Numbered from the stretch's first letter, positions 32,572 to 42,252 are shown. The stretch: DNA of 64,000 nucleotides from Ferdinandcohnia sp047238305 (GCF_047238305.1 NZ_JBDFMO010000001.1:2604001-2668000); one strand, 5' to 3'. Numbers and translations: made by a program. The notes: generated by a model from the sequence alone, not told the origin.

Positions 32572-33828
32572 TTAATCTCTTATCCTTTCATAGCCAGGTA
32601 ATTTTGATTGTCGCCCGAATTCGTCAAATCTAATTTCGACTGTAACGCTAATATCTGCATTGGGATATGCCTTCATCCAATCGTAGTTTTCCCATTGTGG
32701 AACGGTTAAGAAATGCCTTCTTGCAAAAAGAGAAAAGCCAAAGAGGTCTGCTTTGAATTCTTCTTGTGTACGATTAATTAAATCATTTATTCTGTTTTCA
32801 AAACCACTGGATATCTGGTTTTTTAATTCTTTTCTTTTATCCTCATCATCTGCATAATTGACCATGCTATGGTCTGTTAAAATTGCAGCTTGAATAGGAA
32901 GAGCCACTTTTATTTTTGGTGCAGGTTTTGAAACATCCACGGTGATCTCAGGAGGTTTCATTTGGGTAAAACGTGCCGTTATCCAATAATTTTTCATAAA
33001 TGGATCGGGAAGGGAAACTAAAAAGCTTGGTTTTAACATCCATTTATTTAACATTTGGGTAATCCGAGTTTCTTGTACTGAAAGAATTCCAATCATTTGT
33101 CCCTCTTTAAAGACTGCGGAACCAAGAAACTGAGCAGGATTTGTTTTTCCAGTTACCTTCATTTTACCAGCGATTAAGTCATCATCTTCGCTTCTTTTTA
33201 CGGTACTCTTGTCCTGCTCAGTTGTTGCATAAGCAGAAATATATAGATCAGCATCTGCTTCTGTAATTCTAAAAAAATTGTTGATTTCAGAATTTGGAAT
33301 AAAGCCGATTTTTGTTGTATTGTCAAAAAGTAATTCAAAATATTCATGTCTTCGCGTTTCAAGCTTTGGTTGATTTCGTTCAATAAATGTACTAGCCTCT
33401 TCCTTTGAAACAATTAGTTTTGTATCACGTCTAACATCACAGTCCTTCGTTCCATCATAGATATATCGAATAAAATCCTTATCCCTCGCAAGCTCTTCTG
33501 AGACTACAAAGAAGTCTAAAATATCATATGTAATCGACTTCGCAATTACGGCATTCGCTAAGTTTTCAGATTGAATAAAACTTGAGGCGTTAAGTGTGAT
33601 AATCTCATGAGTGGGTTCATTACTTCCACCACCTTGTTGTGTTGAGCCGGCTTCTGGATTCGAAATTAAATACGTAATTTTTAAAAAACCTTTAACATCG
33701 GATTTATCTAGTCCTATCCCTAGCACATACGCTCTTTCATCAATTTCCTCTTTATCCCAACAACCGGCCAAAATGAATAAAATAGAAAAAAGGAAGGAAA
33801 TTTTAATTGTTGTGGTTTGTTTCTTCAT
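32572..33828 (-). CDS. Ger(x)C family spore germination lipoprotein
   Basis: The 418-residue C subunit of a GerA-type germinant receptor. The N-terminus has a lipoprotein signal with lipobox LAGC (Cys near residue 22), then WDKEEIDERAYVLGIGLDKS, the family signature. The rest is the three-subdomain extracytoplasmic GerC fold. It is anchored on the outer face of the spore inner membrane. The start overlaps the B subunit gene by 26 bases. The closest B. subtilis set by my recognition is yfkQ-yfkR-yfkT. The germinant is unknown. Confidence 0.9.
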   Translation of the reverse strand: MKKQTTTIKISFLFSILFILAGCWDKEEIDERAYVLGIGLDKSDVKGFLKITYLISNPEAGSTQQGGGSNEPTHEIITLNASSFIQSENLANAVIAKSITYDILDFFVVSEELARDKDFIRYIYDGTKDCDVRRDTKLIVSKEEASTFIERNQPKLETRRHEYFELLFDNTTKIGFIPNSEINNFFRITEADADLYISAYATTEQDKSTVKRSEDDDLIAGKMKVTGKTNPAQFLGSAVFKEGQMIGILSVQETRITQMLNKWMLKPSFLVSLPDPFMKNYWITARFTQMKPPEITVDVSKPAPKIKVALPIQAAILTDHSMVNYADDEDKRKELKNQISSGFENRINDLINRTQEEFKADLFGFSLFARRHFLTVPQWENYDWMKAYPNADISVTVEIRFDEFGRQSKLPGYERIRD

Positions 33829-34912
33829 GCTTCAAATCCCCTCTGATTTTTGCTATTAACCACATAAGGCAAGGAAAAACAAGAAACATAGGACTCAGGA
33901 TATGTAATAACACCTCTCTGATTTTAAAGACTGTAAATGTGGGGGCTTCAGGACCCAAGCCAAAAATAACAGCAAGTGTTGCAATTGTAGGGGTAAAGAA
34001 TTCAAAGTTTTTGATATTACAAATCCCTCCTAAAAATACAGAAATCAAATAGACATATACAGTAAACCGAATAAATGAGGCTATAATCCAAAATGGAAAG
34101 AAAAAGGTTTCAATATTTGTTAGAAACCCCAATCTAATCAAACGTATTAACTCTTGATAAGGATAATCAAGCATTTTTAATCCTTCATAATCAAATACAA
34201 ATAAATAAATAAGGAATGCTAATGTTATTTCAATTACGATTATGACAAATGCAATCCAAGTCCCTTTTTTAAATGTCTTAGCGGATGCAAGATAAGGGGC
34301 AATTAATCCCATAAAAAAAAACTCTACAAATAGGGACACATGTGTAGTGCTCCTTTTTATTACCTCTAAGGATCCAGGACCTAAAATTGGGTAAATAAAG
34401 GAAAAACTCCCTTCTTTAAGTGCTAAAAGTAGTGCGATAAGTAATGAAAATTTTACATAAAAGAGCACTAACCATGAAACCGAACCGATATGTTCTAGCC
34501 CTTTTTTGGCGCCATACGCACAAACCGCCATTAGAACAGTATAGATAATCAAATACGGAGTTTGTGTAAAATACATGGTACCAATGATATCCACATAGAT
34601 GGCTGAATCATAAGTAAGACCGATAAAAAATGCAAGTAAAAGAATGCATGATAAAACTGTGCCGATAAATTTACCAAATAAATGAAGAAGGACATCATGC
34701 AAATTTTTATTCTTATAAGCTGTAATGACTTTGATTGTCAAATAGATTGGAATAATTGACTCTATTCCCATAAGAAGAGGAGCCATCCAATACGCGTTAT
34801 CTAAGTATTCCACTAAAATAGAAGGTGTGTCATCAGATAATTTCACACCAACCACTAATATTAAGAGGGCTACGTATTCCCTTATCTCAATTTTTCCTCT
34901 TGATTGCTCCAT
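33803..34912 (-). CDS. GerAB/YfkT-type germination permease
   Basis: The 369-residue B subunit, an APC-superfamily transporter fold with about ten membrane helices. Family features include EYVALLILVVGVKLSDDTP at the N-terminus and YPILGPGSLEV in the middle. B subunits bind the germinant amino acid or sugar and sit in the spore inner membrane with the A subunit pentamer. The ATG lies two bases after the A subunit stop, with GAGGAATAG as ribosome site. It overlaps the C subunit gene. It lacks obvious damage. Confidence 0.9.
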   Translation of the reverse strand: MEQSRGKIEIREYVALLILVVGVKLSDDTPSILVEYLDNAYWMAPLLMGIESIIPIYLTIKVITAYKNKNLHDVLLHLFGKFIGTVLSCILLLAFFIGLTYDSAIYVDIIGTMYFTQTPYLIIYTVLMAVCAYGAKKGLEHIGSVSWLVLFYVKFSLLIALLLALKEGSFSFIYPILGPGSLEVIKRSTTHVSLFVEFFFMGLIAPYLASAKTFKKGTWIAFVIIVIEITLAFLIYLFVFDYEGLKMLDYPYQELIRLIRLGFLTNIETFFFPFWIIASFIRFTVYVYLISVFLGGICNIKNFEFFTPTIATLAVIFGLGPEAPTFTVFKIREVLLHILSPMFLVFPCLMWLIAKIRGDLKHEETNHNN

Positions 34913-34914
34913 AG

Positions 34915-36468
34915 CTATTCCTCTGCCTTTTTTATGACGTCCTTTGGTTTCAAATAACCTGGACGAATTCTTTCACTTTTCATCATTTTTCTGATGATTG
35001 TATCGTTAGAAGAAATATACTTAGGTGACATTGGTGATAAGTAAGGAACGCCAAAAGATTTTAGTGATACCATATAAGTAATTCCTACCGTAAACAAAGC
35101 TGTCATGCCATAAATACCAAATACACCAGCAGCGAGTATAAAAGCAAAACGAATAATTCTAATTGCAAAATTCATGCTCACATCACTTAGTGTAAATGAA
35201 CAAAGTCCACCTAATGCCACGACGATGACCACAATTGGACTAACAATATTTGCCTGAACCGCTGCTTGTCCTAAAATTAATGCTCCGACAATCCCAATTG
35301 TTGGCCCAATTGGATTAGGAACTCGGAGTCCTGCTTCCCGTATTAACTCAAAGGCAATTTCCATCATCAATATTTCAATAAGGGAGGGGAAAGGAACTTT
35401 TTCACGAGTTGCAGAAATGGCTAATAAGAGATCAGTCGGAACCATTTCAGAATGGTAGTTGGTAATGGAAACATAAATCGCAGATCCAAATACTGTAATA
35501 AACAAGGCACATACTCGTAGAACACGGATGAAATTCCCATATATAAAACGTAAATAGTGATCCTCCGGGTTATGGATAAAGGACCAAAAAGTAGCGGGTA
35601 GAATTAAAGCAGCTGGTGAGTTATTCATTAGTAAAACCACATATCCATCCTCTAAAAATGAAGAAGCCCGATCAGGTCTTTCCGTATATAAAGTACTTGG
35701 AAAGATTGATTTCGGTCTTTCTTCTATGTATTGTTCTAAAAGAGAAAGGTTTTGGATGGCGTCTACATCTAATGAACTAACCCTTTCTTTAATATTTTGT
35801 ATCATTTTTTCATTGGTAAGATCCTTTATATAAAGGATGAAAAGTTCATTATTTGAGCGTTTTGAAATCGTTGTACTTTCGACAATTAAATTTTCGCTTC
35901 TGATTTTTTTTCGAATCAATGAAATATTAGTATCCGCTTTTTCGGTAAAAGCTTCTTTTGGACCTTTAACGACAACCTCATTTTCTGCTTTTTCAACGGA
36001 TCTACTTTGGAAATTAGCCGTTCCTATTGCTAATGCTTTCGTTTCACCATCAATTAGTAATATTGCGTTTCCTTGATTAACGCTATTCAGAATATCTTTC
36101 AATGATTGAATTTGTGAAAATGATTGAACTTGAATGATATTTTGAACTTCTTTTTCTGGATCTTCATTACGTAACAATGGTTCAAGAATATGCTCACTAA
36201 TCATGGAAACATCGGTGATTGTTGAAATAAACAAGATTGCCGCTTTTTTATTCATTCCGTTTATAGTAAAATTGTGGATTTTAACGTCTGCGTTTTCAGG
36301 TATTGAATAAAGCTTCTCTAATGTAGATATGTTTATTTGAAGATCTTGGTTAATTTCTTGAATCTTTATTTTGATATCCTCTGCAGCTGATTTTTCAGGA
36401 TATTGTTCGGGATCTAATGTAGAACTTTTAAATTTGTCTAGATATTTTTGGATAGGATGCTTTTTCAT
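34915..36468 (-). CDS. GerA-family spore germination protein (A subunit)
   Basis: The 517-residue A subunit. The N-terminal soluble domain covers about 1-260 and includes GNAILLIDGETKALAIGT, RSVEKAENEVVVKGPKEAF and SIFPSTLYTERPD. The C-terminal part has five or so membrane helices with RVPNPIGPTIGIVGALILGQAAV, the family hallmark. A subunits form pentameric ion channels that open on germinant binding. I start at ATG 36468 behind GGAGCTG; the frame continues 19 codons upstream with no family similarity. First gene of the operon A-B-C-small ORF. Confidence 0.9.
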   Translation of the reverse strand: MKKHPIQKYLDKFKSSTLDPEQYPEKSAAEDIKIKIQEINQDLQINISTLEKLYSIPENADVKIHNFTINGMNKKAAILFISTITDVSMISEHILEPLLRNEDPEKEVQNIIQVQSFSQIQSLKDILNSVNQGNAILLIDGETKALAIGTANFQSRSVEKAENEVVVKGPKEAFTEKADTNISLIRKKIRSENLIVESTTISKRSNNELFILYIKDLTNEKMIQNIKERVSSLDVDAIQNLSLLEQYIEERPKSIFPSTLYTERPDRASSFLEDGYVVLLMNNSPAALILPATFWSFIHNPEDHYLRFIYGNFIRVLRVCALFITVFGSAIYVSITNYHSEMVPTDLLLAISATREKVPFPSLIEILMMEIAFELIREAGLRVPNPIGPTIGIVGALILGQAAVQANIVSPIVVIVVALGGLCSFTLSDVSMNFAIRIIRFAFILAAGVFGIYGMTALFTVGITYMVSLKSFGVPYLSPMSPKYISSNDTIIRKMMKSERIRPGYLKPKDVIKKAEE

Positions 36469-36515
36469 AACAGACAGCTCCGAGCTTTTTCCTAAGTTTG
36501 CCACCAAAAGTGGAA

Positions 36516-36522
36516 TATAATG
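36516..36522 (-). promoter_or_regulatory. Possible sigma-G -10 box of the ger operon
   Basis: CATTATA on the minus strand fits the sigma-G -10 consensus CATWHTA, 47 bases before the A subunit start. No convincing -35 is visible, so this is tentative; receptor operons are normally sigma-G dependent. Confidence 0.3.
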
Positions 36523-36651
36523 CAAATAAAGAAAAAAGACGGGAATTTGTTTTGAAATATCTAAAATGATAGAAGTTTTTATAAAATCCCTTTATAATGA
36601 ATAATGTGAATTATTTAGTGAGTCTAAATAATTAAGAAGGGGGAAATTAAT

Positions 36652-38445
36652 GTGAGCACACGTACATATGAGCAAAAATGGAATCTAGATGTATTTTTCG
36701 AAGGTGGAAGTAGTTCACCCGCTTTTAAGTCCTTTTTGGAGGCATTACAAAAGGAACTAACTGAATTTAATTCATTAGTAGAGGGATTTCAAATTCCTTC
36801 AAATGTGAATGATAAAGAAGGGTTGGTGCACATTTTAGAAGCATTTCAATCCTCTTTTAAAAAGCTTCGTCAGGCAGGTGCGTTTGTAAGTTGTTTGACA
36901 GCCCAGGATACCACTGACCGTGGAGCGAGCCTGTTACAAGGAAAAATAACGCAGCTTAGTAGCGAATTTCAATCCATTTTAACCGCTTTTGATCAAAAGC
37001 TCATTGCTATTGAGCAACCGGTATGGGATGAACTTTTATCCGAAGCGCCATTTAATGAGCTATCCTATGTTTTGGAGGAAAGAAGAATAAGAGCAAAAGA
37101 AAAACTTTCTTTAGAACAGGAAAGCTTAATTAATTCTTTAGGTGTTGATGGCTACCACGCATGGGGACAACTTTATAATATGGTCGTTGGCAACATAAAG
37201 ATTCCATATGAAGAAAATGGTGAAACAAAACAACTTTCAGTTGGTCAAGCATTTAATAAGTTTTCAAGTACTGATCGCAATGTCCGTAAATCAATGTTTG
37301 AGCAGTGGGAAAAAACATGGGAGAATCATACGGATTATATTGGAGAAGCCTTAAATCATCTTGGCGGTTTCCGATTAAACGTCTATAAAGCACGAGGTTG
37401 GGGAAACGTTCTCGGGGAGCCGCTTGATATTAACAGAATGTCTAAAGAAACGCTCGACACGATGTGGTCGGTTATTACTGAAAACAAAGCTCCGTTCGTG
37501 GACTATTTAAGCCGTAAAGCAAATCTATTAGGTCTTGAAGGGTTAAGTTGGTACGACCTTGATGCACCTGTAGGTCAAACGGAGAGTAAGGTCACTTATC
37601 AAGAAGGTGCTGAATTTATTTTAGAACAATTTAGTAAGTTCGGTCCTAAGCTTACTGAATTTACACAAAAAGCGTTTGAAGATAGCTGGATTGAAGCTGA
37701 AGATCGACCTGGAAAACGTCCTGGGGGTTTTTGCACAAGCTTTCCTGAAAGCGATCAATCAAGAATCTTTATGACCTTCTCAGGAACACCTTCAAATGTG
37801 TCAACTCTTGCTCATGAGCTTGGTCATGCATTCCATCAGCATGCAATGGCTGGTGTTCATACATTAAACCGTAGCTATGCCATGAACGTTGCAGAAACTG
37901 CATCGACGTTTGCGGAAATGATTGTCGCGGATGCCTCTGTTAAAAATGCAAAGACAAAGGAAGAAAAAATTGCTTTATTAGAGGATAAAATCCAAAGAAG
38001 TGTTGCTTTTTATATGAATATTCATGCTCGCTTCTTATTTGAGACGAGATTCTATGAGGAGCGCAAGCAAGGCATTGTTAGTGCAGAACGTCTCAATGAA
38101 CTAATGCTTGAAGCACAGAAGGAAGCATATTGTGGCGCATTAAATCAATATCATCCACAATTTTGGGCATCAAAAATGCATTTTTATATTACGGGTGTAC
38201 CTTTTTATAACTTCCCATACACGTTCGGATATTTATTCTCGCTCGGTATTTATGCAAAGGCGTTAGAAGAGGGTACAGACTATGAAGAGAAATACATCGC
38301 ACTCTTAAAGGATACAGCAAGCATGAAGGTGGAAGACCTCGCTGCCAAACACTTAGGCGTTGATTTAACCAAACGTGATTTCTGGGAAAAGGCTGTAAAG
38401 CTTTCTGTTAAGGATGTAGAAGAATTTCTAGAGTTAACGAAATGA
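36652..38445 (+). CDS. pepF: Oligoendopeptidase F (M3B metallopeptidase)
   Basis: A 597-residue zinc peptidase of the PepF/M3B family. The zinc motif LAHELGHAFHQ (HELGH) is in the C-terminal half with the third ligand region AETASTFAEM following. KRPGGFCTSFPES precedes it. No signal peptide, so cytoplasmic peptide turnover is likely. GTG 36652 after AAGGGGG; an ATG two bases earlier is out of frame. A bidirectional terminator separates it from pssA. Confidence 0.92.
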   Translation: MSTRTYEQKWNLDVFFEGGSSSPAFKSFLEALQKELTEFNSLVEGFQIPSNVNDKEGLVHILEAFQSSFKKLRQAGAFVSCLTAQDTTDRGASLLQGKITQLSSEFQSILTAFDQKLIAIEQPVWDELLSEAPFNELSYVLEERRIRAKEKLSLEQESLINSLGVDGYHAWGQLYNMVVGNIKIPYEENGETKQLSVGQAFNKFSSTDRNVRKSMFEQWEKTWENHTDYIGEALNHLGGFRLNVYKARGWGNVLGEPLDINRMSKETLDTMWSVITENKAPFVDYLSRKANLLGLEGLSWYDLDAPVGQTESKVTYQEGAEFILEQFSKFGPKLTEFTQKAFEDSWIEAEDRPGKRPGGFCTSFPESDQSRIFMTFSGTPSNVSTLAHELGHAFHQHAMAGVHTLNRSYAMNVAETASTFAEMIVADASVKNAKTKEEKIALLEDKIQRSVAFYMNIHARFLFETRFYEERKQGIVSAERLNELMLEAQKEAYCGALNQYHPQFWASKMHFYITGVPFYNFPYTFGYLFSLGIYAKALEEGTDYEEKYIALLKDTASMKVEDLAAKHLGVDLTKRDFWEKAVKLSVKDVEEFLELTK

Positions 38446-38446
38446 G

Positions 38447-38487
38447 AAAAAACCTATCCACATTAAAAATAGTGGATAGGTTTTTTT
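38447..38487. terminator. Bidirectional terminator, pepF and pssA
   Basis: AACCTATCCAC (38451-38461) and GTGGATAGGTT (38472-38482), 10-base loop, A-run before and T-run after. The T-run overlaps the pssA stop codon. Confidence 0.9.
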
Positions 38488-39025
38488 ATACTTTCTTTAA
38501 TTTAAAAGTACCAACCATAAGGAAAGAAAGAATGATGATGAGGTAAATGAAAAATTGTGGAGATACATAAGGGATTGCTAAGAAGCTTAATGTCAATAGA
38601 CAGCCAGCAGCTGTTATCGGTAAGCCTACAAAGAAGCCTTTATTGTCGCTAATATTAAATTTTGCTAAACGAAAAGCTCCACATCCAATATAGAAAACGG
38701 TGAAAAACATACCTGGAGCACCGAATTCATTGATGATCCCTTGGTATAAAAGAAGCGCAGGTGCAACTCCGAATGATATAATATCACACATTGAGTCAAG
38801 CTGTTTTCCGAGCTCTGATTCGATCTGAAACTTTCTTGCTACCATTCCATCAAAACGATCGGCAAGTGCAGCTAAAAAGATAAGTAATAAGCTTAAGTTT
38901 AATTCATTCTTTAAAACAAATAATATAGAAAAACCACCTAAGCTAAGGTTGACTAATGTAAGTATATTGGCAGTATGGGTTTTAAGCTTTTTTAGGGTTG
39001 AATCTATATAATCTAATAGAAACAT
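38486..39025 (-). CDS. pssA: CDP-diacylglycerol-serine O-phosphatidyltransferase
   Basis: A 179-residue integral membrane CDP-alcohol phosphatidyltransferase making phosphatidylserine from CDP-diacylglycerol and serine. The catalytic motif DRFDGMVARKFQIESELGKQ continues to LDSMCD, giving the complete DxxDGxxAR(x8)GxxxDxxxD pattern. Five or so membrane helices are visible. ATG 39025 behind AAAGGAGTG. The next enzyme of the pathway, psd, lies divergently 154 bases away, rather than in one operon as in B. subtilis. Confidence 0.92.
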   Translation of the reverse strand: MFLLDYIDSTLKKLKTHTANILTLVNLSLGGFSILFVLKNELNLSLLLIFLAALADRFDGMVARKFQIESELGKQLDSMCDIISFGVAPALLLYQGIINEFGAPGMFFTVFYIGCGAFRLAKFNISDNKGFFVGLPITAAGCLLTLSFLAIPYVSPQFFIYLIIILSFLMVGTFKLKKV

Positions 39026-39179
39026 TTCTTCACTCCTTTCTTTAGAGGATATACAAAAAAGTCTTTGTAATAGATAATAAAAATCAATAAAATAAGATAG
39101 TATTGCTTTAATAATCTTATTTTATTCGTTCAAATGTGTATAGTCAAAGAGAAATTGTATTTTTTAGGGGGAATTAGAT

Positions 39180-39968
39180 TTGCAGAAATGGCTCTATCGT
39201 TTCTTTATAGAATTAACGAACCATCGTCTTTCTTCAGCGCTTTTAAGAAAATTTTCACAATCTAGAGTTAGTGCTATACTTATTCCGAGTTATGCGAAAA
39301 TATACAATATTAACCAAGCGGAAATGGAAAAAAACTTAACGGATTATGTAACCCTTCAAGACCTTTTTGTTAGACAGCTGAAAATGGACAGCAGGCGTAT
39401 TGATACAAACGAAAATACAGTTATTAGCCCTGTTGATGCTGTTATTGAAGAGACCGGTATGATTACCGCGAATAAGGAAATGATTGTAAAAAATAAACAT
39501 TATTCGATCCAAGAGATGCTTGGAGATGAAGACTCACTCGCTAAATACATAGGTGGTACTTTCGTTATTCTTTATTTAAGCCCAAGCCATTATCATCGAA
39601 TTCATAGTCCAATTTCTGGGGTTATCACAAAGCAATGGGATTTGGGAGGGAAATCGTATCCGGTCAATCGACTCGGGTTAAAATATGGGAAAGATCCTTT
39701 ATCTAAAAATTATCGAAAAATAACAGAATTACGTGCAAAAGACTCATATGTTGCGGTGGTCAAGGTGGGAGCAATGTTTGTCAATAGTATAGAAACAACC
39801 TATACAAGTGATTCTGTGCAAAAAGGGGAGGAAATCGCGTATTTCTCATTCGGTTCAACTGTCATTCTTTTATTTGAAAAAGGACGTTTTACGATTAGCC
39901 CAGAAATCCGTTCGTCTATTAATATTAAAATGGGTGAAGTCTTAGGCACTTTTAACGAAGAAAGGTGA
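39180..39968 (+). CDS. psd: Phosphatidylserine decarboxylase
   Basis: A 262-residue pyruvoyl-dependent decarboxylase converting phosphatidylserine to phosphatidylethanolamine. The self-cleavage site FGST is in AYFSFGSTVILLFEKG near the C-terminus, where the serine becomes the pyruvoyl group. The catalytic SPVDAVIEE and LSPSHYHRIHSP motifs are intact. TTG 39180 follows AGGGGG. It is divergent from pssA, sharing the intergenic region. A terminator shared with sda follows. Confidence 0.94.
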   Translation: MQKWLYRFFIELTNHRLSSALLRKFSQSRVSAILIPSYAKIYNINQAEMEKNLTDYVTLQDLFVRQLKMDSRRIDTNENTVISPVDAVIEETGMITANKEMIVKNKHYSIQEMLGDEDSLAKYIGGTFVILYLSPSHYHRIHSPISGVITKQWDLGGKSYPVNRLGLKYGKDPLSKNYRKITELRAKDSYVAVVKVGAMFVNSIETTYTSDSVQKGEEIAYFSFGSTVILLFEKGRFTISPEIRSSINIKMGEVLGTFNEER

Positions 39969-39995
39969 ATGACGAGTGGAGTTAGTCGTGAAGAA

Positions 39996-40020
39996 AAAAA
40001 GAGCCTCTAGTGGCTCTTTT
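39996..40020. terminator. Bidirectional terminator, psd and sda
   Basis: AAAGAGCC (39998-40005) and GGCTCTTT (40012-40019), a 6-base loop, flanked by A-run and T-run. Confidence 0.85.
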
Positions 40021-40033
40021 CAAAAATCATACA

Positions 40034-40174
40034 TTATGATATATTTCTAATCCTATGTCCTAATGATCTGCGTTTAATTTCAGTTTCAATAAGGTGAATA
40101 AAATCAGGACTTAGCTTTAATTTTATTGCTTTAAAATAAGATTCAATTAACAAGTCATCTGATAATTTTTTCAT
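40034..40174 (-). CDS. sda: Sporulation histidine kinase inhibitor Sda
   Basis: A 46-residue protein starting ATG 40174. It is MKKLSDDLLIESYFKAIKLK followed by LSPDFIHLIETEIKRRSLGH, very close to Sda of B. subtilis and forming its antiparallel helical hairpin. Sda binds the dimerisation domain of KinA and blocks autophosphorylation, delaying sporulation when replication is ongoing or damaged. The gap upstream holds several DnaA boxes, consistent with DnaA-controlled expression. Its AGGAGGTG lies about 20 bases before this ATG, so the exact start could be slightly upstream at a non-ATG codon. Confidence 0.92.
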   Translation of the reverse strand: MKKLSDDLLIESYFKAIKLKLSPDFIHLIETEIKRRSLGHRIRNIS

Positions 40175-40322
40175 ATCATTGAGCCAAAAGTTGGCTATTC
40201 ACCTCCTAAAAATTTTTAAGAGTAATTTGTTCTTTTTCATCTTTTGTTGTCATATACTAATACGTTATTCTTAGTTGGTAAGATTACTCTATCACGAAAA
40301 AAATAATAGAACAACCGTTCTG

Positions 40323-40421
40323 TTATCCACAGGTGATAGTGGATAACTTGTGAGTATTTTGTTTATAAAATTTGGGAATCTATGTATATCAATGTGTAAA
40401 ATGTGTATAAGTTTATCCACA
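40323..40421. promoter_or_regulatory. DnaA box cluster upstream of sda
   Basis: Perfect TTATCCACA at 40323-40331 and 40413-40421; TTATACACA on the minus strand at 40402-40410; one-mismatch TTATCCACT on the minus strand at 40338-40346. The cluster lies 150-250 bases upstream of sda (minus strand) and about 160 bases before yqeG (plus strand). In B. subtilis DnaA binds sites of this kind in the sda promoter region. Confidence 0.8.
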
Positions 40422-40582
40422 ACTGTTGAAATTTACTGACTTTTGTCGAAAACTTTTTTTCTTTTTTTAAAACTTCAATATATGTGACGAAATTTGACAG
40501 ATTAGTTTTTGTGAAAATAGCTTTATTCCGTTATGATAGGATAGGTATAGATAAGGAAGAAGTCCGGTGAGGTGTAAACATA

Positions 40583-41101
40583 TTGTTAAAGAAATTTTTA
40601 CCAAATGAACATGTGAAATCCGTTTTTGAGATTTCTCCAAGTAAACTTAAGGAATTAGGAATAAAAGGGGTTATAACCGATTTAGATAATACATTGGTTG
40701 AATGGGACCGTCCAAGTGCAACACCAGAGCTTGTAGAATGGTTTACTGATCTTAAGAAAAATGGGATAACTGTTACCATTGTCTCAAATAATCATGAGCC
40801 AAGAGTAAAAGAATTTGCAGATCCGTTAGGTATTCCGTTTATTTATGAGGCCAGGAAACCTTTGATACGTGCTTTTAACCGTGCAATAAGGGAAATGAAT
40901 TTACATAAGGATGAGGTTGTTGTAATTGGTGACCAGCTCCTTACTGATGTATTAGGTGGTAACCGATGTGGTCTACATACCATTCTGGTTGTTCCTGTTG
41001 CGCAAACCGATGGGTTTTTTACAAAGTTTAACCGCTTTGTCGAAAGAAGAATACTGACTTGGATGAAGCGTCGCGGAATGCTTTATTGGGAGGATAAATA
41101 G
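40583..41101 (+). CDS. YqeG family HAD IIIA-type phosphatase
   Basis: A 172-residue HAD superfamily phosphatase. Motif I is DLDNTLVEWD (near residues 34-43), motif II VSNNHEPR, and motif III VVIGDQLLTDVLGG. The family resembles mitochondrial phosphatidylglycerophosphatase GEP4, so dephosphorylation of phosphatidylglycerophosphate or a small phosphate ester is possible. TTG 40583 after GTGAGGTG. It lies one base before yqeH, starting the conserved yqeG-yqeM operon. Confidence 0.9.
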   Translation: MLKKFLPNEHVKSVFEISPSKLKELGIKGVITDLDNTLVEWDRPSATPELVEWFTDLKKNGITVTIVSNNHEPRVKEFADPLGIPFIYEARKPLIRAFNRAIREMNLHKDEVVVIGDQLLTDVLGGNRCGLHTILVVPVAQTDGFFTKFNRFVERRILTWMKRRGMLYWEDK

Positions 41102-41102
41102 A

Positions 41103-42212
41103 GTGGAACAAGAAAAGATTAGCTGTATTGGCTGTGGAGTTGAAATCCAAACGGCGGACAAAACAAAATTGGGATATGCACCACCTTCTGCTTTAGAGAA
41201 GGAAAAAGTCATTTGTCAACGATGTTTTAAATTAAAACATTATAATGAAGTACAGGATGTTTCGTTAACGGATGATGACTTTTTAAAAATCCTACACGGA
41301 ATTGGTTCTACCGATGCATTAATCGTGAAAATTGTTGATATATTTGATTTTAATGGTAGTTGGTTACCTGGTCTTCATCGTTTTGTAGGCAACAACAATA
41401 TATTATTAGTGGGTAATAAAGTCGATTTGCTGCCAAAATCGGTGAAGCCTAAGAAACTCATTAACTGGATGAAAGAATCATCCCGCGAACTTGGACTAAA
41501 GCCTGTCGATGTCTTTTTAATTAGTGCAGAAAAAGGCACTGGAATTAAAGAGGTAGCAGATGCGATTGAGCATTATCGCGAGGGTAAAGATGTATATGTG
41601 GTTGGTTGTACAAATGTTGGAAAATCAACATTCATAAACCGCTTAATTAAGGAATTCAGTGGGGAGAAGGAAGACATCATTACGACTTCACACTTTCCTG
41701 GAACAACATTAGATATCATTGATATTCCACTTGATGACGAGCACTCCTTATTTGATACTCCAGGAATTATTAATCACCATCAAATGGCACATTTTGTTTC
41801 AAAAGAAGACTTAAAGGTAATCACGCCGAAAAAAGAAATTAAACCAAAAGTCTTTCAATTAAATGAACGACAAACCTTGTTTTTTGGTGGATTAGCCCGA
41901 TTTGATTTTGTAAGTGGGGACAGGCAGTCATTTGTTTGCCATTTCTCTAATTTTTTGAATATCCATCGAACCAAACTTGAAAATGCGGATGAATTATATG
42001 ATAACCATAAAGGTGAGTTGTTACAGCCACCAGGAAAAAATGAACTAGAGGAATTCCCACCTCTAGTTGCTCATGAATTTATGATCAAGGAAGCAAAGAC
42101 AGATGTTGTTTTCTCTGGTTTGGGCTGGGTAACGATTAACGTACCAAATACGAAGGTTGTTGCTCATGTTCCAAAGGGTGTTGGAGTAATTGTAAGAAAG
42201 TCGTTAATCTAG
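41103..42212 (+). CDS. yqeH: Ribosome biogenesis GTPase YqeH
   Basis: A 369-residue circularly permuted GTPase needed for 30S assembly. An N-terminal zinc finger has CIGC and CQRC. The GTPase motifs appear in permuted order: NKVD (G4) and SAEKG (G5) first, then GCTNVGKST (G1) and DTPG (G3). A C-terminal RNA/protein-binding region follows. GTG 41103 lies immediately after yqeG. The permutation is normal for the family. Confidence 0.95.
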   Translation: MEQEKISCIGCGVEIQTADKTKLGYAPPSALEKEKVICQRCFKLKHYNEVQDVSLTDDDFLKILHGIGSTDALIVKIVDIFDFNGSWLPGLHRFVGNNNILLVGNKVDLLPKSVKPKKLINWMKESSRELGLKPVDVFLISAEKGTGIKEVADAIEHYREGKDVYVVGCTNVGKSTFINRLIKEFSGEKEDIITTSHFPGTTLDIIDIPLDDEHSLFDTPGIINHHQMAHFVSKEDLKVITPKKEIKPKVFQLNERQTLFFGGLARFDFVSGDRQSFVCHFSNFLNIHRTKLENADELYDNHKGELLQPPGKNELEEFPPLVAHEFMIKEAKTDVVFSGLGWVTINVPNTKVVAHVPKGVGVIVRKSLI

Positions 42213-42252
42213 TATGACGAAATAGAAAAATTTATTTGTTACGGGTGAGGAA

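Noticed and set aside
39026..39179. Sigma-X type promoter for pssA or psd
   Set aside because: B. subtilis pssA is partly sigma-X dependent, but no convincing AAC-N16-CGAC pair is visible in the divergent region.
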